A stretch of DNA of 49,364 nt from Bacteroides sp. (GTDB lineage Bacteria > Bacteroidota > Bacteroidia > Bacteroidales > Bacteroidaceae), in assembly GCA_021201335.1 (NCBI GenBank), contig JAJQFD010000016.1, positions 1 to 49,364 of the forward strand. The letters are read 5' to 3'. The position numbers were made by a program, and so were the translations under genes. The notes under the pieces are model-generated. The model was not told where the DNA came from. It saw only the letters and a program-made list of their open reading frames with translations, and did not search any database. How positions within the stretch are numbered: the stretch's first letter is position 1; the number at the start of each line of letters is the position of its first letter. Below, in pieces: positions 37,136 through 44,580 of this stretch.

Positions 37136-37220
37136 AAGAACAGCGCCGTTCTTTATAAAGAATAGCGCTATTCTTAAACAAAAACAGCGCTGTTTTTCGC
37201 AAAGAACGGCGCTGTTCTTA
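37136..37220. repeat. Four-unit 22-bp-period palindromic array (AGCGCT core)
   Basis: Four 16-bp dyads have centres exactly 22 bp apart (37144.5, 37166.5, 37188.5, 37210.5). They read AGAACAGCGCCGTTCT, AGAATAGCGCTATTCT, AAAACAGCGCTGTTTT and AGAACGGCGCTGTTCT. Units 2 and 3 are perfect palindromes that differ from each other by symmetrical, compensating changes. Units 1 and 4 are exact reverse complements of one another. The linkers are AT-rich and not conserved. It shares period and copy number, but not sequence, with 9654-9730. Confidence 0.92.
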
Positions 37221-37402
37221 AAATTGTATAACCCGCAACTATAAACTTTAAAGCATTAAACTTTGAGTAATAAAGTGCGTAAGTTTAAAAGATTAAACAT
37301 ATTGATTTCATTTTTAAGATAAGAGATGCGAGAGGGAAAGAAATAGGATAATAAAAGAAAATATTGGAAATTTACTTTTTTTGATCAGTAATTTGATCTA
37401 TA

Positions 37403-37433
37403 ATAAAAAGCTGTCCGTTGGGACAGCCTCTTA
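37403..37433 (-). terminator. Intrinsic terminator after the bamD-rpoZ-DUF4293 operon
   Basis: On the minus strand GAGGCTGTCC, loop CAAC, GGACAG, then CTTTTTATTA. It lies 22 nt after the DUF4293 stop. The stem core is related to the hairpin at 1-52. Confidence 0.85.
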
Positions 37434-37454
37434 CATATACCTTTATTAAATCAT

Positions 37455-37904
37455 TTATCTTAATCGATCCGCAGCTTTTACCAGTACTTCATCTTTACCA
37501 ATTGCCCTGATAGCCAAATAATTCAATATGATTGAAATAAGTGGCAGACATAAAGCCCAATTAATCTGGAAGCTTGCTCCAAGGCTACTTTTGATATTAA
37601 ATAAGAATACTAGGAATGTTATGTAATAACCAACCAATAAGATTGTACTAAATATAGTCATCCGCAATTGTAGTATCCGGTTCTTAAATAAGAAAATAGT
37701 AGCAAAAGAAATAATTGCTGATAACAATAAAATTGAGAATAATCCCCATGTGGAATAAAAGTTATCAGCTTGGGTTACTCCCAGATTGGTAAATTTATAA
37801 TTTACCATTTCAGTACTAACAAAAGTACCAAGTGGTAAACATAAAGCTGTTATCAACAAAGCAACAACCAATAGTAGATAAACAGTTTGAATACGTTGAA
37901 TCAT
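37455..37904 (-). CDS. DUF4293 membrane protein
   Basis: 149 residues with four hydrophobic helices (about 5-25, 45-70, 80-103 and 112-132). It begins MIQRIQTVYLLLV, the hallmark of the DUF4293 family, which is restricted to Bacteroidetes and found after rpoZ. Function unknown. It lies 2 nt after the rpoZ stop and is the last gene of the operon. Confidence 0.9.
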   Translation of the reverse strand: MIQRIQTVYLLLVVALLITALCLPLGTFVSTEMVNYKFTNLGVTQADNFYSTWGLFSILLLSAIISFATIFLFKNRILQLRMTIFSTILLVGYYITFLVFLFNIKSSLGASFQINWALCLPLISIILNYLAIRAIGKDEVLVKAADRLR

Positions 37905-37906
37905 AT

Positions 37907-38242
37907 TTACTGTAATTTGTCTTTTTCTTTAGCCGGATTTCTGAAATATACTTTACCTTCCAGATATTCCTGTGCAGCAATCAGAGTTGCTTTGGGCAAC
38001 TTTTCGTAATAACGTGAAATTTCAATCTGCTCTCTGTTTTCAAAAACTTCTTCCAGGTTATCATTGTATGAAGCAAATTCCTGTAGCTTCTTAGATAAGT
38101 CACTTTTAATTTCCACACTGATTTGGTTGGAACGCTTACCAATGATAGCTACAGTTTCATAAATGTTACCTGTATCAGCACACAACTCCATCATATCACG
38201 GGTTACCGTATTGGCTGAAGCATTTGTTTTTCTATAATCCAT
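37907..38242 (-). CDS. rpoZ: RNA polymerase omega subunit (Bacteroidetes type)
   Basis: 111 residues. It starts MDYRKTNASANTVTRDM and contains ETVAIIGKRSNQIS near 30-43, which corresponds to the omega core that latches the beta' subunit. The C-terminal PKATLIAAQEYLEGKVYFRNP is the Bacteroidetes-specific tail. Helps assembly and stability of RNA polymerase. It sits between bamD and the DUF4293 gene, its usual place in this phylum. Confidence 0.9.
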   Translation of the reverse strand: MDYRKTNASANTVTRDMMELCADTGNIYETVAIIGKRSNQISVEIKSDLSKKLQEFASYNDNLEEVFENREQIEISRYYEKLPKATLIAAQEYLEGKVYFRNPAKEKDKLQ

Positions 38243-38259
38243 AAGATATTTTAAATATT

Positions 38260-39081
38260 TTAATCTAGAGTTTCTTCTTCGGGGTTTACTTCTTTGATCG
38301 AAGCATTAAAGATACGTGTAGCTTCTCTCATAAATTTGCTATCCGGAAATTCATTTCTGAAACCATAATATTCGTCGATTGTCTCCCTGTATCTTTCATC
38401 TCTTCTTTCTTCTATACTATTAATAGCCATTTCATAACGGGCACGTAAGATCAGTATAGATAAATCCTCACGCATTTTAGTATATGGGTAGTCTTTTAAT
38501 GCATTTTGAGCTGTAATTACACATGATTGGTAATTATTTCCCAGGTAAGTTCCCAGGTTATAATAAAGCCTGGCAGCCAGATAGTCTTTAAGAACCAGTT
38601 TATCCTGCAAATTAAAGATCATATCCTGCGCTTCTTGCTTTTTAGAACTTTGTGGAAAATATTCCATAAACATCTGCAACTCCTGAATGGCCATATAAGT
38701 ACCTGATTGATCTAAACGAGCTTCCGGGCTATCCATATATAATGCTTTACCCGAATGAAAACGAGCGAGCTCAGTATAAGTACCCCGAGGATAAGTGTTG
38801 TAATAGGTCATGAAACTTTGCGAGGCGGTAGGATAATCTTTCTGATTATAATAACACATACCTAACATGTAAAGTGATTCTTCTGCCTTATCGGTACCCT
38901 TTAATATGGTGATAAGCTCATTTAATAATGTTGCAGCCTTATTATATTTTCCTTTGGCAAAATAACTCTTGGCTGCTTCATATTTGTACTCATAATCTGT
39001 ACTCTTCAGCAGCTTATTATATTCTCCACAGGATGAAAGAACAACGGCTGCAAGCAGCATCACGATAAGGTATTTCTTCAT
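38260..39081 (-). CDS. bamD: Outer membrane assembly lipoprotein BamD
   Basis: 273 residues from the ATG at 39081. The lipoprotein signal peptide MKKYLIVMLLAAVVLSSC has lipobox LSSC (Cys18). TPR-type repeats follow: YKYEAAKSYFAKGKYNKAATLL, EESLYMLGMCYYNQKDYPTASQ and NTYPRGTYTELARFHSGKALY (each about 20-22 residues). Works with BamA in beta-barrel insertion. The frame is open to 39132, but that would hide the signal peptide and lie over the promoter at 39102-39132, so the shorter start is right. Confidence 0.93.
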   Translation of the reverse strand: MKKYLIVMLLAAVVLSSCGEYNKLLKSTDYEYKYEAAKSYFAKGKYNKAATLLNELITILKGTDKAEESLYMLGMCYYNQKDYPTASQSFMTYYNTYPRGTYTELARFHSGKALYMDSPEARLDQSGTYMAIQELQMFMEYFPQSSKKQEAQDMIFNLQDKLVLKDYLAARLYYNLGTYLGNNYQSCVITAQNALKDYPYTKMREDLSILILRARYEMAINSIEERRDERYRETIDEYYGFRNEFPDSKFMREATRIFNASIKEVNPEEETLD

Positions 39082-39101
39082 ATTTTTTAAAAATAATTGC
39101 G

Positions 39102-39132
39102 CAAAGTTACTTATTCGTGTTGAATTAATCAA
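39102..39132 (-). promoter_or_regulatory. Promoter of the bamD-rpoZ-DUF4293 operon
   Basis: On the minus strand TTGA (39129-39132), a 19-nt spacer, then TAACTTTG (39102-39109): both Bacteroidetes promoter elements are present at standard spacing. Transcription should start near 39095. Confidence 0.75.
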
Positions 39133-39152
39133 TTAATTGAATAAAAAAGGAG

Positions 39153-39578
39153 TTAAAGCTTGTACAAATCACTGGCAGCAAGTAAGTCTACTTTTTTCTC
39201 CATAAGTACTTCAATACACTTTTCGAGATTGCTGGGACGAATAATGACATTCGCGGAATTATTGTTGGCAAATGAATACATGTATTCAATAAATACGCCT
39301 GCATCAGAAAGATAGTTGAGGACTTTAGCTAACGCACCTGGTACATTGGGGCAGTTAATTCCAATTACATTGGTTATATTCACTGCGAAATGGTGTTCTT
39401 TCAGAACGGCAAATGCTTTATCCGGGTCAGGAACAATACCCCGAAGAATTCCAAAATCTGCATTTTCAGCAATGCAGAGCGCTGATAAATTAATGTTGGC
39501 TTCTGCCAAGACTTCAGTTACTTCCGTTAAACGTCCTGTGTTATTTTCTAAAAAAATAGAAAGTTGTTTTGCTACCAT
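39153..39578 (-). CDS. Tandem ACT-domain protein
   Basis: 141 residues forming two ACT domains: QLSIFLENNTGRLTEVTEVL (about 5-24) and ITNVIGINCPNVPGALAKVL (about 70-89). ACT domains bind amino acids. The family member next to phenylacetate-CoA ligase is common in anaerobes and probably senses an aromatic or branched-chain amino acid. It is 100 nt downstream of paaK and likely cotranscribed. Confidence 0.9.
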   Translation of the reverse strand: MVAKQLSIFLENNTGRLTEVTEVLAEANINLSALCIAENADFGILRGIVPDPDKAFAVLKEHHFAVNITNVIGINCPNVPGALAKVLNYLSDAGVFIEYMYSFANNNSANVIIRPSNLEKCIEVLMEKKVDLLAASDLYKL

Positions 39579-39678
39579 AATGAAGTTATTATTTAATTTA
39601 AATTATTAGGATTGGATTCATAGCAAGATAGCGTTTTCGAATCACAAATCATAATTTAAAATTAAGAATTCATATTTA

Positions 39679-40977
39679 TTAAAATTTCCGGTTATCAATT
39701 ACTCGTTTGGCCTTTCCGGTACTACGTTCAATACTGCGAGGCTCAACCAGCTTGACATCCACTCCTAATCCTAATACACTTTGTAAGCGAGATATCAATT
39801 TTTTCTTTAAATTCAACATTTTGTTGATTTCATCAGAATAATAATCCGGCCTAACTTCAACCTTTAATTCCATTCGGTCTGTATTATTAATTCGATCTAC
39901 TGTCAGCAGATAATGCGGTTCAAATTCAGGTAATTCCAGGATGACAGATTCAATCTGAGTTGGGAATACATTTACTCCACGGATAATTAGCATATCATCG
40001 CTTCTACCCAATATCCGATCCATGCGAACCATTGATCGGCCGCATTGGCATCTATCATAATGTAAGGCAGTCAAATCTTTGGTACGATAACGTAATAAGG
40101 GCATTCCTTCTTTAGTCAGATGAGTAAACACCAATTCTCCTGTTGTTCCGGATGGTAGGGGTTGGAAAGTTTGGGGATCAACAATTTCTGGGAAAAAGTG
40201 ATCTTCATTAAGATGTGTTCCGCTCTGGCATTCACATTCATATCCTACACCAGGACCGGCTACTTCACTTAATCCATAAATGTCATACGCTTTAATGCCT
40301 AGTTTCTCTTCAATCTCTTTTCTCATGCTTTCTGTCCAGGGCTCGGCTCCGAATGCACCAATTTTTAGCTTTAAGTTTTCCCGATCTATGCCGGAATCTT
40401 TGATAGCATCAGCAATGAAAAGCGCATAAGAAGGAGTACAGCATAATACAGTAGCACCAAAATCATGCATCAAGGCAATTTGTTTCTCCGTGTTTCCACT
40501 AGACATAGGAATCACTGATCCACCAATATGCTCGGCGCCGTAGTGAGCTCCCAAGCCACCAGTAAAAAGTCCGTAACCGTATGCTATTTGAAAGATATCA
40601 GAATTTCCAGCTCCGTAAGCAGTAAAGCAACGGGCCAGGCATTCGGTCCAGGCAGCCAGATCTTTACGTGTATATCCCACTACAGTTGGTTTTCCGGTTG
40701 TACCAGACGATCCGTGAACGCGTACAATCTGGCTCATTGGCACTGCACATAATCCAAAAGGATAATTATCACGTAAATCATCTTTTGTAGTAAAAGGTAA
40801 TTTTGCGATGTCATCCAAATCGTTGATATCATCAGGAGTAAGTCCTAACTCCTGCATTTTTTTCCGGTAGAAAGGTGTGTTGTGGTAAACGTGTTCTACA
40901 ATTTTTTTTAGTCGAATACTTTGGATCTTCCGTAGGCTCTCTCGATCCATACATTCGATAGTTTCATTCCAAATCAT
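39679..40977 (-). CDS. paaK: Phenylacetate-CoA ligase
   Basis: 432 residues, adenylate-forming enzyme. ATP/AMP motif VHGSSGTTGKPTVVGYT (about 88-104), YGLSEVAGPGVGYECE near 235, TTGELVFTH, LLRYRTKDLT, and the C-terminal SDDMLIIRGVNVFPTQIE. Activates phenylacetate or related aryl acids. In anaerobic Bacteroidetes it usually stands beside an ACT gene (as here) and indolepyruvate:ferredoxin oxidoreductase (iorAB), which is absent in this window. A one-mismatch -7 element TTACTTTG (minus, 41031-41038) lies upstream. Confidence 0.93.
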   Translation of the reverse strand: MIWNETIECMDRESLRKIQSIRLKKIVEHVYHNTPFYRKKMQELGLTPDDINDLDDIAKLPFTTKDDLRDNYPFGLCAVPMSQIVRVHGSSGTTGKPTVVGYTRKDLAAWTECLARCFTAYGAGNSDIFQIAYGYGLFTGGLGAHYGAEHIGGSVIPMSSGNTEKQIALMHDFGATVLCCTPSYALFIADAIKDSGIDRENLKLKIGAFGAEPWTESMRKEIEEKLGIKAYDIYGLSEVAGPGVGYECECQSGTHLNEDHFFPEIVDPQTFQPLPSGTTGELVFTHLTKEGMPLLRYRTKDLTALHYDRCQCGRSMVRMDRILGRSDDMLIIRGVNVFPTQIESVILELPEFEPHYLLTVDRINNTDRMELKVEVRPDYYSDEINKMLNLKKKLISRLQSVLGLGVDVKLVEPRSIERSTGKAKRVIDNRKF

Positions 40978-41176
40978 CTTTTTTGCTTGTATTTTATTGA
41001 AAATAAATTGGTTTTTATAATAATACGTTGCAAAGTAAAGGATTTATTTTTAAGTTTAATTACAGCTGTTGTTTAAATTTCATTTTTACTTTTACTCATA
41101 CAGAATTATTCTATTAAAAATGCCATAAAATTTAATAATTAAAAAACAGTAAAATATATATTGTTTTGATTCGCTC

Positions 41177-41208
41177 TTTGGTAACCCTGCTAATTCTTCC
41201 TAACTTTG
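41177..41208 (+). promoter_or_regulatory. Promoter of uvrB
   Basis: TTTG (41177-41180), 20-nt spacer, TAACTTTG (41201-41208): a full Bacteroidetes promoter. Transcription would start near 41215, so the longer open frame from 41166 cannot be the normal coding start. The remainder of the 308-nt gap between paaK and uvrB is AT-rich with nothing else recognised. Confidence 0.8.
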
Positions 41209-41285
41209 TTATCAGGAAACTTTTATCACTGTGCCATTTCGGGAATAGAGATAAGAAATATAACATAAGAACTATCCACTTTATT

Positions 41286-43313
41286 ATGAACTTTGAATTA
41301 ATTTCAAACTATAAACCCACTGGTGATCAACCTGAAGCTATTGCCCAATTAACTGAAGGGATATTAACCGGTACACCTGCTCAAACTTTACTGGGAGTTA
41401 CCGGATCGGGTAAAACTTTCACCATTGCCAATGTTATTAAAAATATCAATAAACCAACATTAATCCTTAGCCACAATAAAACCTTAGCTGCTCAGTTATA
41501 TAGCGAGTTTAAAAGTTTTTTCCCCAATAATGCTATAGAGTATTACGTATCCTATTATGATTACTATCAGCCAGAAGCGTATTTACCCAGTTCGGATACT
41601 TATATTGAGAAAGACCTCGTCATTAACGATGAGATCGACAAACTCCGTCTGGCAGCTAGCTCAGCCTTACTCTCCGGTAGAAAAGATGTGGTAGTAATTT
41701 CGTCTGTATCTTGTATTTATGGAATGGGAAACCCATCAGATTTCTATAACAATGTGATTGAAATACAGCAAGGTAAAGCTATTAACCGGAATGTATTTCT
41801 TCGACGATTGGTTGATAGTCTTTATGTACGTAATGACATTGATTTGAGCAGAGGCAATTTCAGGGTGAAAGGAGATACTGTTGATATCTCCTTAGCCTAT
41901 ACAGATCATATCCTAAGGGTTATTTTCTGGGGAGATGAAATAGAGATAATCGAAGAAGTTGATCCGATAACAAATTACACAATTGGCCGTTTTAATACCT
42001 ATAAGATTTATCCGGCGAATCTTTTTATGACAACGAAGGAAGCTACCATACGTGCTATACATCAGATAGAAGATGACCTTACCAAACAAGTTTCATACTT
42101 TGAATCAATAGGAAAGCCTTATGAAGCAAAACGACTGTATGAAAGAGTTACTTATGATATGGAAATGATCCGCGAATTGGGTCATTGTTCAGGAATAGAA
42201 AACTATTCGCGCTATTTTGATGGTCGTGAGGCGGGTACTCGTCCTTACTGTTTACTTGATTTCTTCCCTAAAGATTACCTAATGGTAATAGATGAAAGTC
42301 ATGTAAGTGTTCCTCAGATTCGTGCTATGTACGGGGGGGATCGTGCCCGAAAAACTAATTTGGTTGAATACGGATTCAGACTGCCTGCGGCATTAGATAA
42401 CCGTCCCCTTACTTTTGAAGAATTTGAACTCATGACGAAACAGGTAATCTATGTTAGCGCCACTCCTGCTGATTATGAATTGATTCAATCTGAAGGTATC
42501 ATCGTCGAACAGGTAATTCGTCCTACAGGTTTGCTCGATCCCGTTATTGATGTCCGTCCGAGCCTTAACCAGATTGATGATTTAATGGAAGAAATTCAAC
42601 TACGTATTGAAAAAGAAGAACGTGTATTAGTAACTACACTAACTAAACGAATGGCTGAGGAATTAACAGAATATCTTCTTCAACATAATGTACGTTGTAA
42701 TTACATCCATAGTGATGTAGACACGTTGGAGCGTGTGAAGATTATGGATGGCTTGCGGCAGGGTATCTTTGATGTATTGATCGGAGTAAATCTGCTGCGT
42801 GAGGGTCTGGATCTTCCCGAAGTCTCACTGGTGGCTATCTTGGATGCAGATAAAGAAGGCTTTTTGCGTTCCCATCGTTCACTTACACAAACTGCCGGAC
42901 GTGCCGCACGTAATATTAATGGAAGAGTGATTATGTATGCGGACAAAGTGACAGAAAGTATGCGATTGACAATTGAAGAAACCAACCGCAGAAGAGAAAA
43001 ACAATTAGCCTATAATGAAGCCAATAATATAACACCTCAACAAATAAAAAAAGCTCGAAACCTGGATGTATTTGGAAGCAATAAGGAAGACGTTTCAACA
43101 GGTCAAAAAGCTTATATTGAGCCGGAAACAACTAGCATTGCAGCTGATCCAGTTGTTCAGTATATGTCAAAAGCTCAACTCCAGAAAAGCATAGAAAGGA
43201 CACGCAAACTAATGCAGGAAGCTGCTAAGAAACTTGAATTTATGGATGCTGCACAATATAGGGATGAATTAATTAAATTGGAAGATTTGCTGAAAGAAAA
43301 ATGGCCGATTTAA
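41286..43313 (+). CDS. uvrB: Excinuclease ABC subunit B
   Basis: 675 residues from ATG 41286 (MNFELISNYKPTGDQP), the standard UvrB N terminus. Walker A is GVTGSGKTFTIAN, the beta-hairpin region contains YYDYYQPEAYLPSSDTYIEKD (near 92-112), and the helicase motif II is VIDESHVSVPQ. Helicase motif VI is QTAGRAARNINGRVIMYAD (near 535-553). The C-terminal UVR domain (about 630-665, KSIERTRKLMQEAAKKLEF) binds UvrC. Delivers damaged DNA to UvrC in nucleotide excision repair. Monocistronic. Confidence 0.98.
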   Translation: MNFELISNYKPTGDQPEAIAQLTEGILTGTPAQTLLGVTGSGKTFTIANVIKNINKPTLILSHNKTLAAQLYSEFKSFFPNNAIEYYVSYYDYYQPEAYLPSSDTYIEKDLVINDEIDKLRLAASSALLSGRKDVVVISSVSCIYGMGNPSDFYNNVIEIQQGKAINRNVFLRRLVDSLYVRNDIDLSRGNFRVKGDTVDISLAYTDHILRVIFWGDEIEIIEEVDPITNYTIGRFNTYKIYPANLFMTTKEATIRAIHQIEDDLTKQVSYFESIGKPYEAKRLYERVTYDMEMIRELGHCSGIENYSRYFDGREAGTRPYCLLDFFPKDYLMVIDESHVSVPQIRAMYGGDRARKTNLVEYGFRLPAALDNRPLTFEEFELMTKQVIYVSATPADYELIQSEGIIVEQVIRPTGLLDPVIDVRPSLNQIDDLMEEIQLRIEKEERVLVTTLTKRMAEELTEYLLQHNVRCNYIHSDVDTLERVKIMDGLRQGIFDVLIGVNLLREGLDLPEVSLVAILDADKEGFLRSHRSLTQTAGRAARNINGRVIMYADKVTESMRLTIEETNRRREKQLAYNEANNITPQQIKKARNLDVFGSNKEDVSTGQKAYIEPETTSIAADPVVQYMSKAQLQKSIERTRKLMQEAAKKLEFMDAAQYRDELIKLEDLLKEKWPI

Positions 43314-43475
43314 CTCCTTTCCTACTACCCAAAATACAACAAATGCAATTATATGATTGCTCTTCTTTCGTTTTTAAGCGAAAAATAAATCTAATTATTT
43401 TGGATGAAGTTTAAACAAAATCAATCTTTTTTTGTTTCTCTTTCAAGAGTTAACATAAAATTATTAACAGCAAAC

Positions 43476-43916
43476 ATGAAGTATATGATATATAAATTCT
43501 TATTTCCTTCTAAAGCAAATGACACAAGAACTTCCCTATTACTTTTAGCCGGACGAATTATTATTGGTTTATTATTTATGAATCATGGAATTCAAAAATG
43601 GAATAACTTTGAAACTTTGTCGACTACTTTTGCTGATCCGTTAGGGGTGGGTAGTTCGGTTTCATTAGGATTAGCCATTTTTGGCGAATTAGCTTGTTCT
43701 TTAGCCTTCATCTTTGGGATACTGTATCGGTTATCAATGATTCCAATGATTTTTACTATGATGGTGGCATTCTTCGTTATTCACGGATCAGATCCATTTC
43801 AGGAAAAAGAATTGGCATTTGTATATTTAGTTGTATTTATTTTAATGTATATTGCGGGACCTGGAAGATTTTCTATCGATAATATCCTGGCCCGGTTTAT
43901 TAAAAAGAGAAAATAA
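43476..43916 (+). CDS. DoxX-family membrane protein
   Basis: 146 residues from ATG 43476, four transmembrane helices. DoxX features are LLLLAGRIIIGLLFMNHGIQKW at about 20-41, and FGELACSLAFIFGILYRLS near 73-91. The family is found in oxidative-stress and quinone contexts; no partner is visible here. A 24-residue longer frame from 43404 is possible but lacks family character. The 162-nt gap after uvrB has a weak TTTCG/CGAAA hairpin with A/T flanks near 43366-43385. Confidence 0.85.
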   Translation: MKYMIYKFLFPSKANDTRTSLLLLAGRIIIGLLFMNHGIQKWNNFETLSTTFADPLGVGSSVSLGLAIFGELACSLAFIFGILYRLSMIPMIFTMMVAFFVIHGSDPFQEKELAFVYLVVFILMYIAGPGRFSIDNILARFIKKRK

Positions 43917-43968
43917 CACAGATATAATTTATAAAGCTTTCAATTATTAATCTTTAAAAAGAACACGT

Positions 43969-44520
43969 ATGAAAAGAAGCAAATTAACATTGGCCTGTAC
44001 CTGTTTACTTAGCAGTGCTATTTTATTCAGTTCTTGTATTGGCTCATTTAGTTTATTTAACCGCTTACTTGCATGGAATCAGGAAATTAACGACAATAAG
44101 TTCGTCAACGAATTGGTTTTTGTTGCCTTAAATATTGTTCCAGTGTATGCTATTGCAGGATTGGCTGATATACTGGTGTTGAATTCAATTGAATTTTGGA
44201 GTGGTAATAATCCGGTAGCAAATGCGGGTGATGTGAAAACAATAAAAGGCATGGATGGAGATTACATGGTAGAAACTACTGAGAATGGTTATATCATTTC
44301 AAAAGATGAAGAGTCAATGGAATTAATTTATAATCAGGAATCTAATACCTGGAGTGTTACTACTGAAGAAGTAAGTTCAGACTTAATAACACTCCATGAA
44401 AACGGAACAGTAGATGTTCATCTGCCTGATAAAAACTCGATTAACGTTACCCTGGATGCTCAAGGAGTTTTAACTGCACGTCAGGCAACTATGAATTATA
44501 GTTTCTTTGCTAGTCGGTAA
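43969..44520 (+). CDS. DUF3332 lipoprotein
   Basis: 183 residues. Signal peptide with lipobox FSSC (Cys at about 23), followed by IGSFSLFNRLLAWNQEI and a hydrophobic stretch FVALNIVPVYAIAGLADILVLNSIEFW, residues about 50-76, typical of DUF3332. A beta-rich C-terminal part follows. Function is unknown. It lies 52 nt after the DoxX gene and is ended by the hairpin at 44544-44580. Confidence 0.87.
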   Translation: MKRSKLTLACTCLLSSAILFSSCIGSFSLFNRLLAWNQEINDNKFVNELVFVALNIVPVYAIAGLADILVLNSIEFWSGNNPVANAGDVKTIKGMDGDYMVETTENGYIISKDEESMELIYNQESNTWSVTTEEVSSDLITLHENGTVDVHLPDKNSINVTLDAQGVLTARQATMNYSFFASR

Positions 44521-44543
44521 TGAGATAAAAATAAGATATTCAG

Positions 44544-44580
44544 AAAGTACAGAATCAAGAAATTGGTTTTGTACTTTTTT
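44544..44580 (+). terminator. Terminator between DUF3332 and tamL (convergent)
   Basis: AAAGTACAGAA (44544-44554) pairs with TTTTGTACTTT (44567-44577; one G-T pair), followed by T's. It overlaps the tamL stop codon (44579-44581) by two bases and may serve both strands. Confidence 0.7.

Larger units (their letters stand above)
36760..37454. other. 695-bp noncoding, palindrome-rich convergent intergenic region
   Basis: No credible coding sequence is present between the TenI-like gene (plus) and the DUF4293 gene (minus). Besides the 22-bp array (37136-37220) and the DUF4293 terminator, it contains several palindromes: TATTAC-6-GTAATA (36957-36974), TACTATAGTA (36989-36998), TAGTGATTACTA (37004-37015, near-perfect), TTATTA-7-TAATAA (37028-37046), AAGTA-8-TACTT (37057-37074) and the perfect GCAAGTTAATTAACTTGC (37081-37098). 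TTACTATA recurs 22 bp apart (36988 and 37010) and CTTGC recurs 22 bp apart (37094 and 37116). Downstream, 37240-37310 is rich in AAACTTT/AAGTTT. It is the longest gene-free stretch in the window. Confidence 0.7.

Noticed and set aside
37136..37220. Tandem terminators
   Set aside because: The dyads have no loop or T tract, and the actual DUF4293 terminator is a separate hairpin at 37403-37433.
39082..39132. N-terminal extension of BamD
   Set aside because: It would bury the lipoprotein signal and it covers the bamD promoter.
39679..40977. PaaK as part of an aerobic phenylacetate degradation pathway
   Set aside because: No other paa genes are present, and pairing with an ACT protein points to the anaerobic 2-oxoacid/aryl-acid role.
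41166..41285. N-terminal extension of UvrB
   Set aside because: It overlies a full promoter (TTTG-N20-TAACTTTG) and precedes the predicted transcription start.
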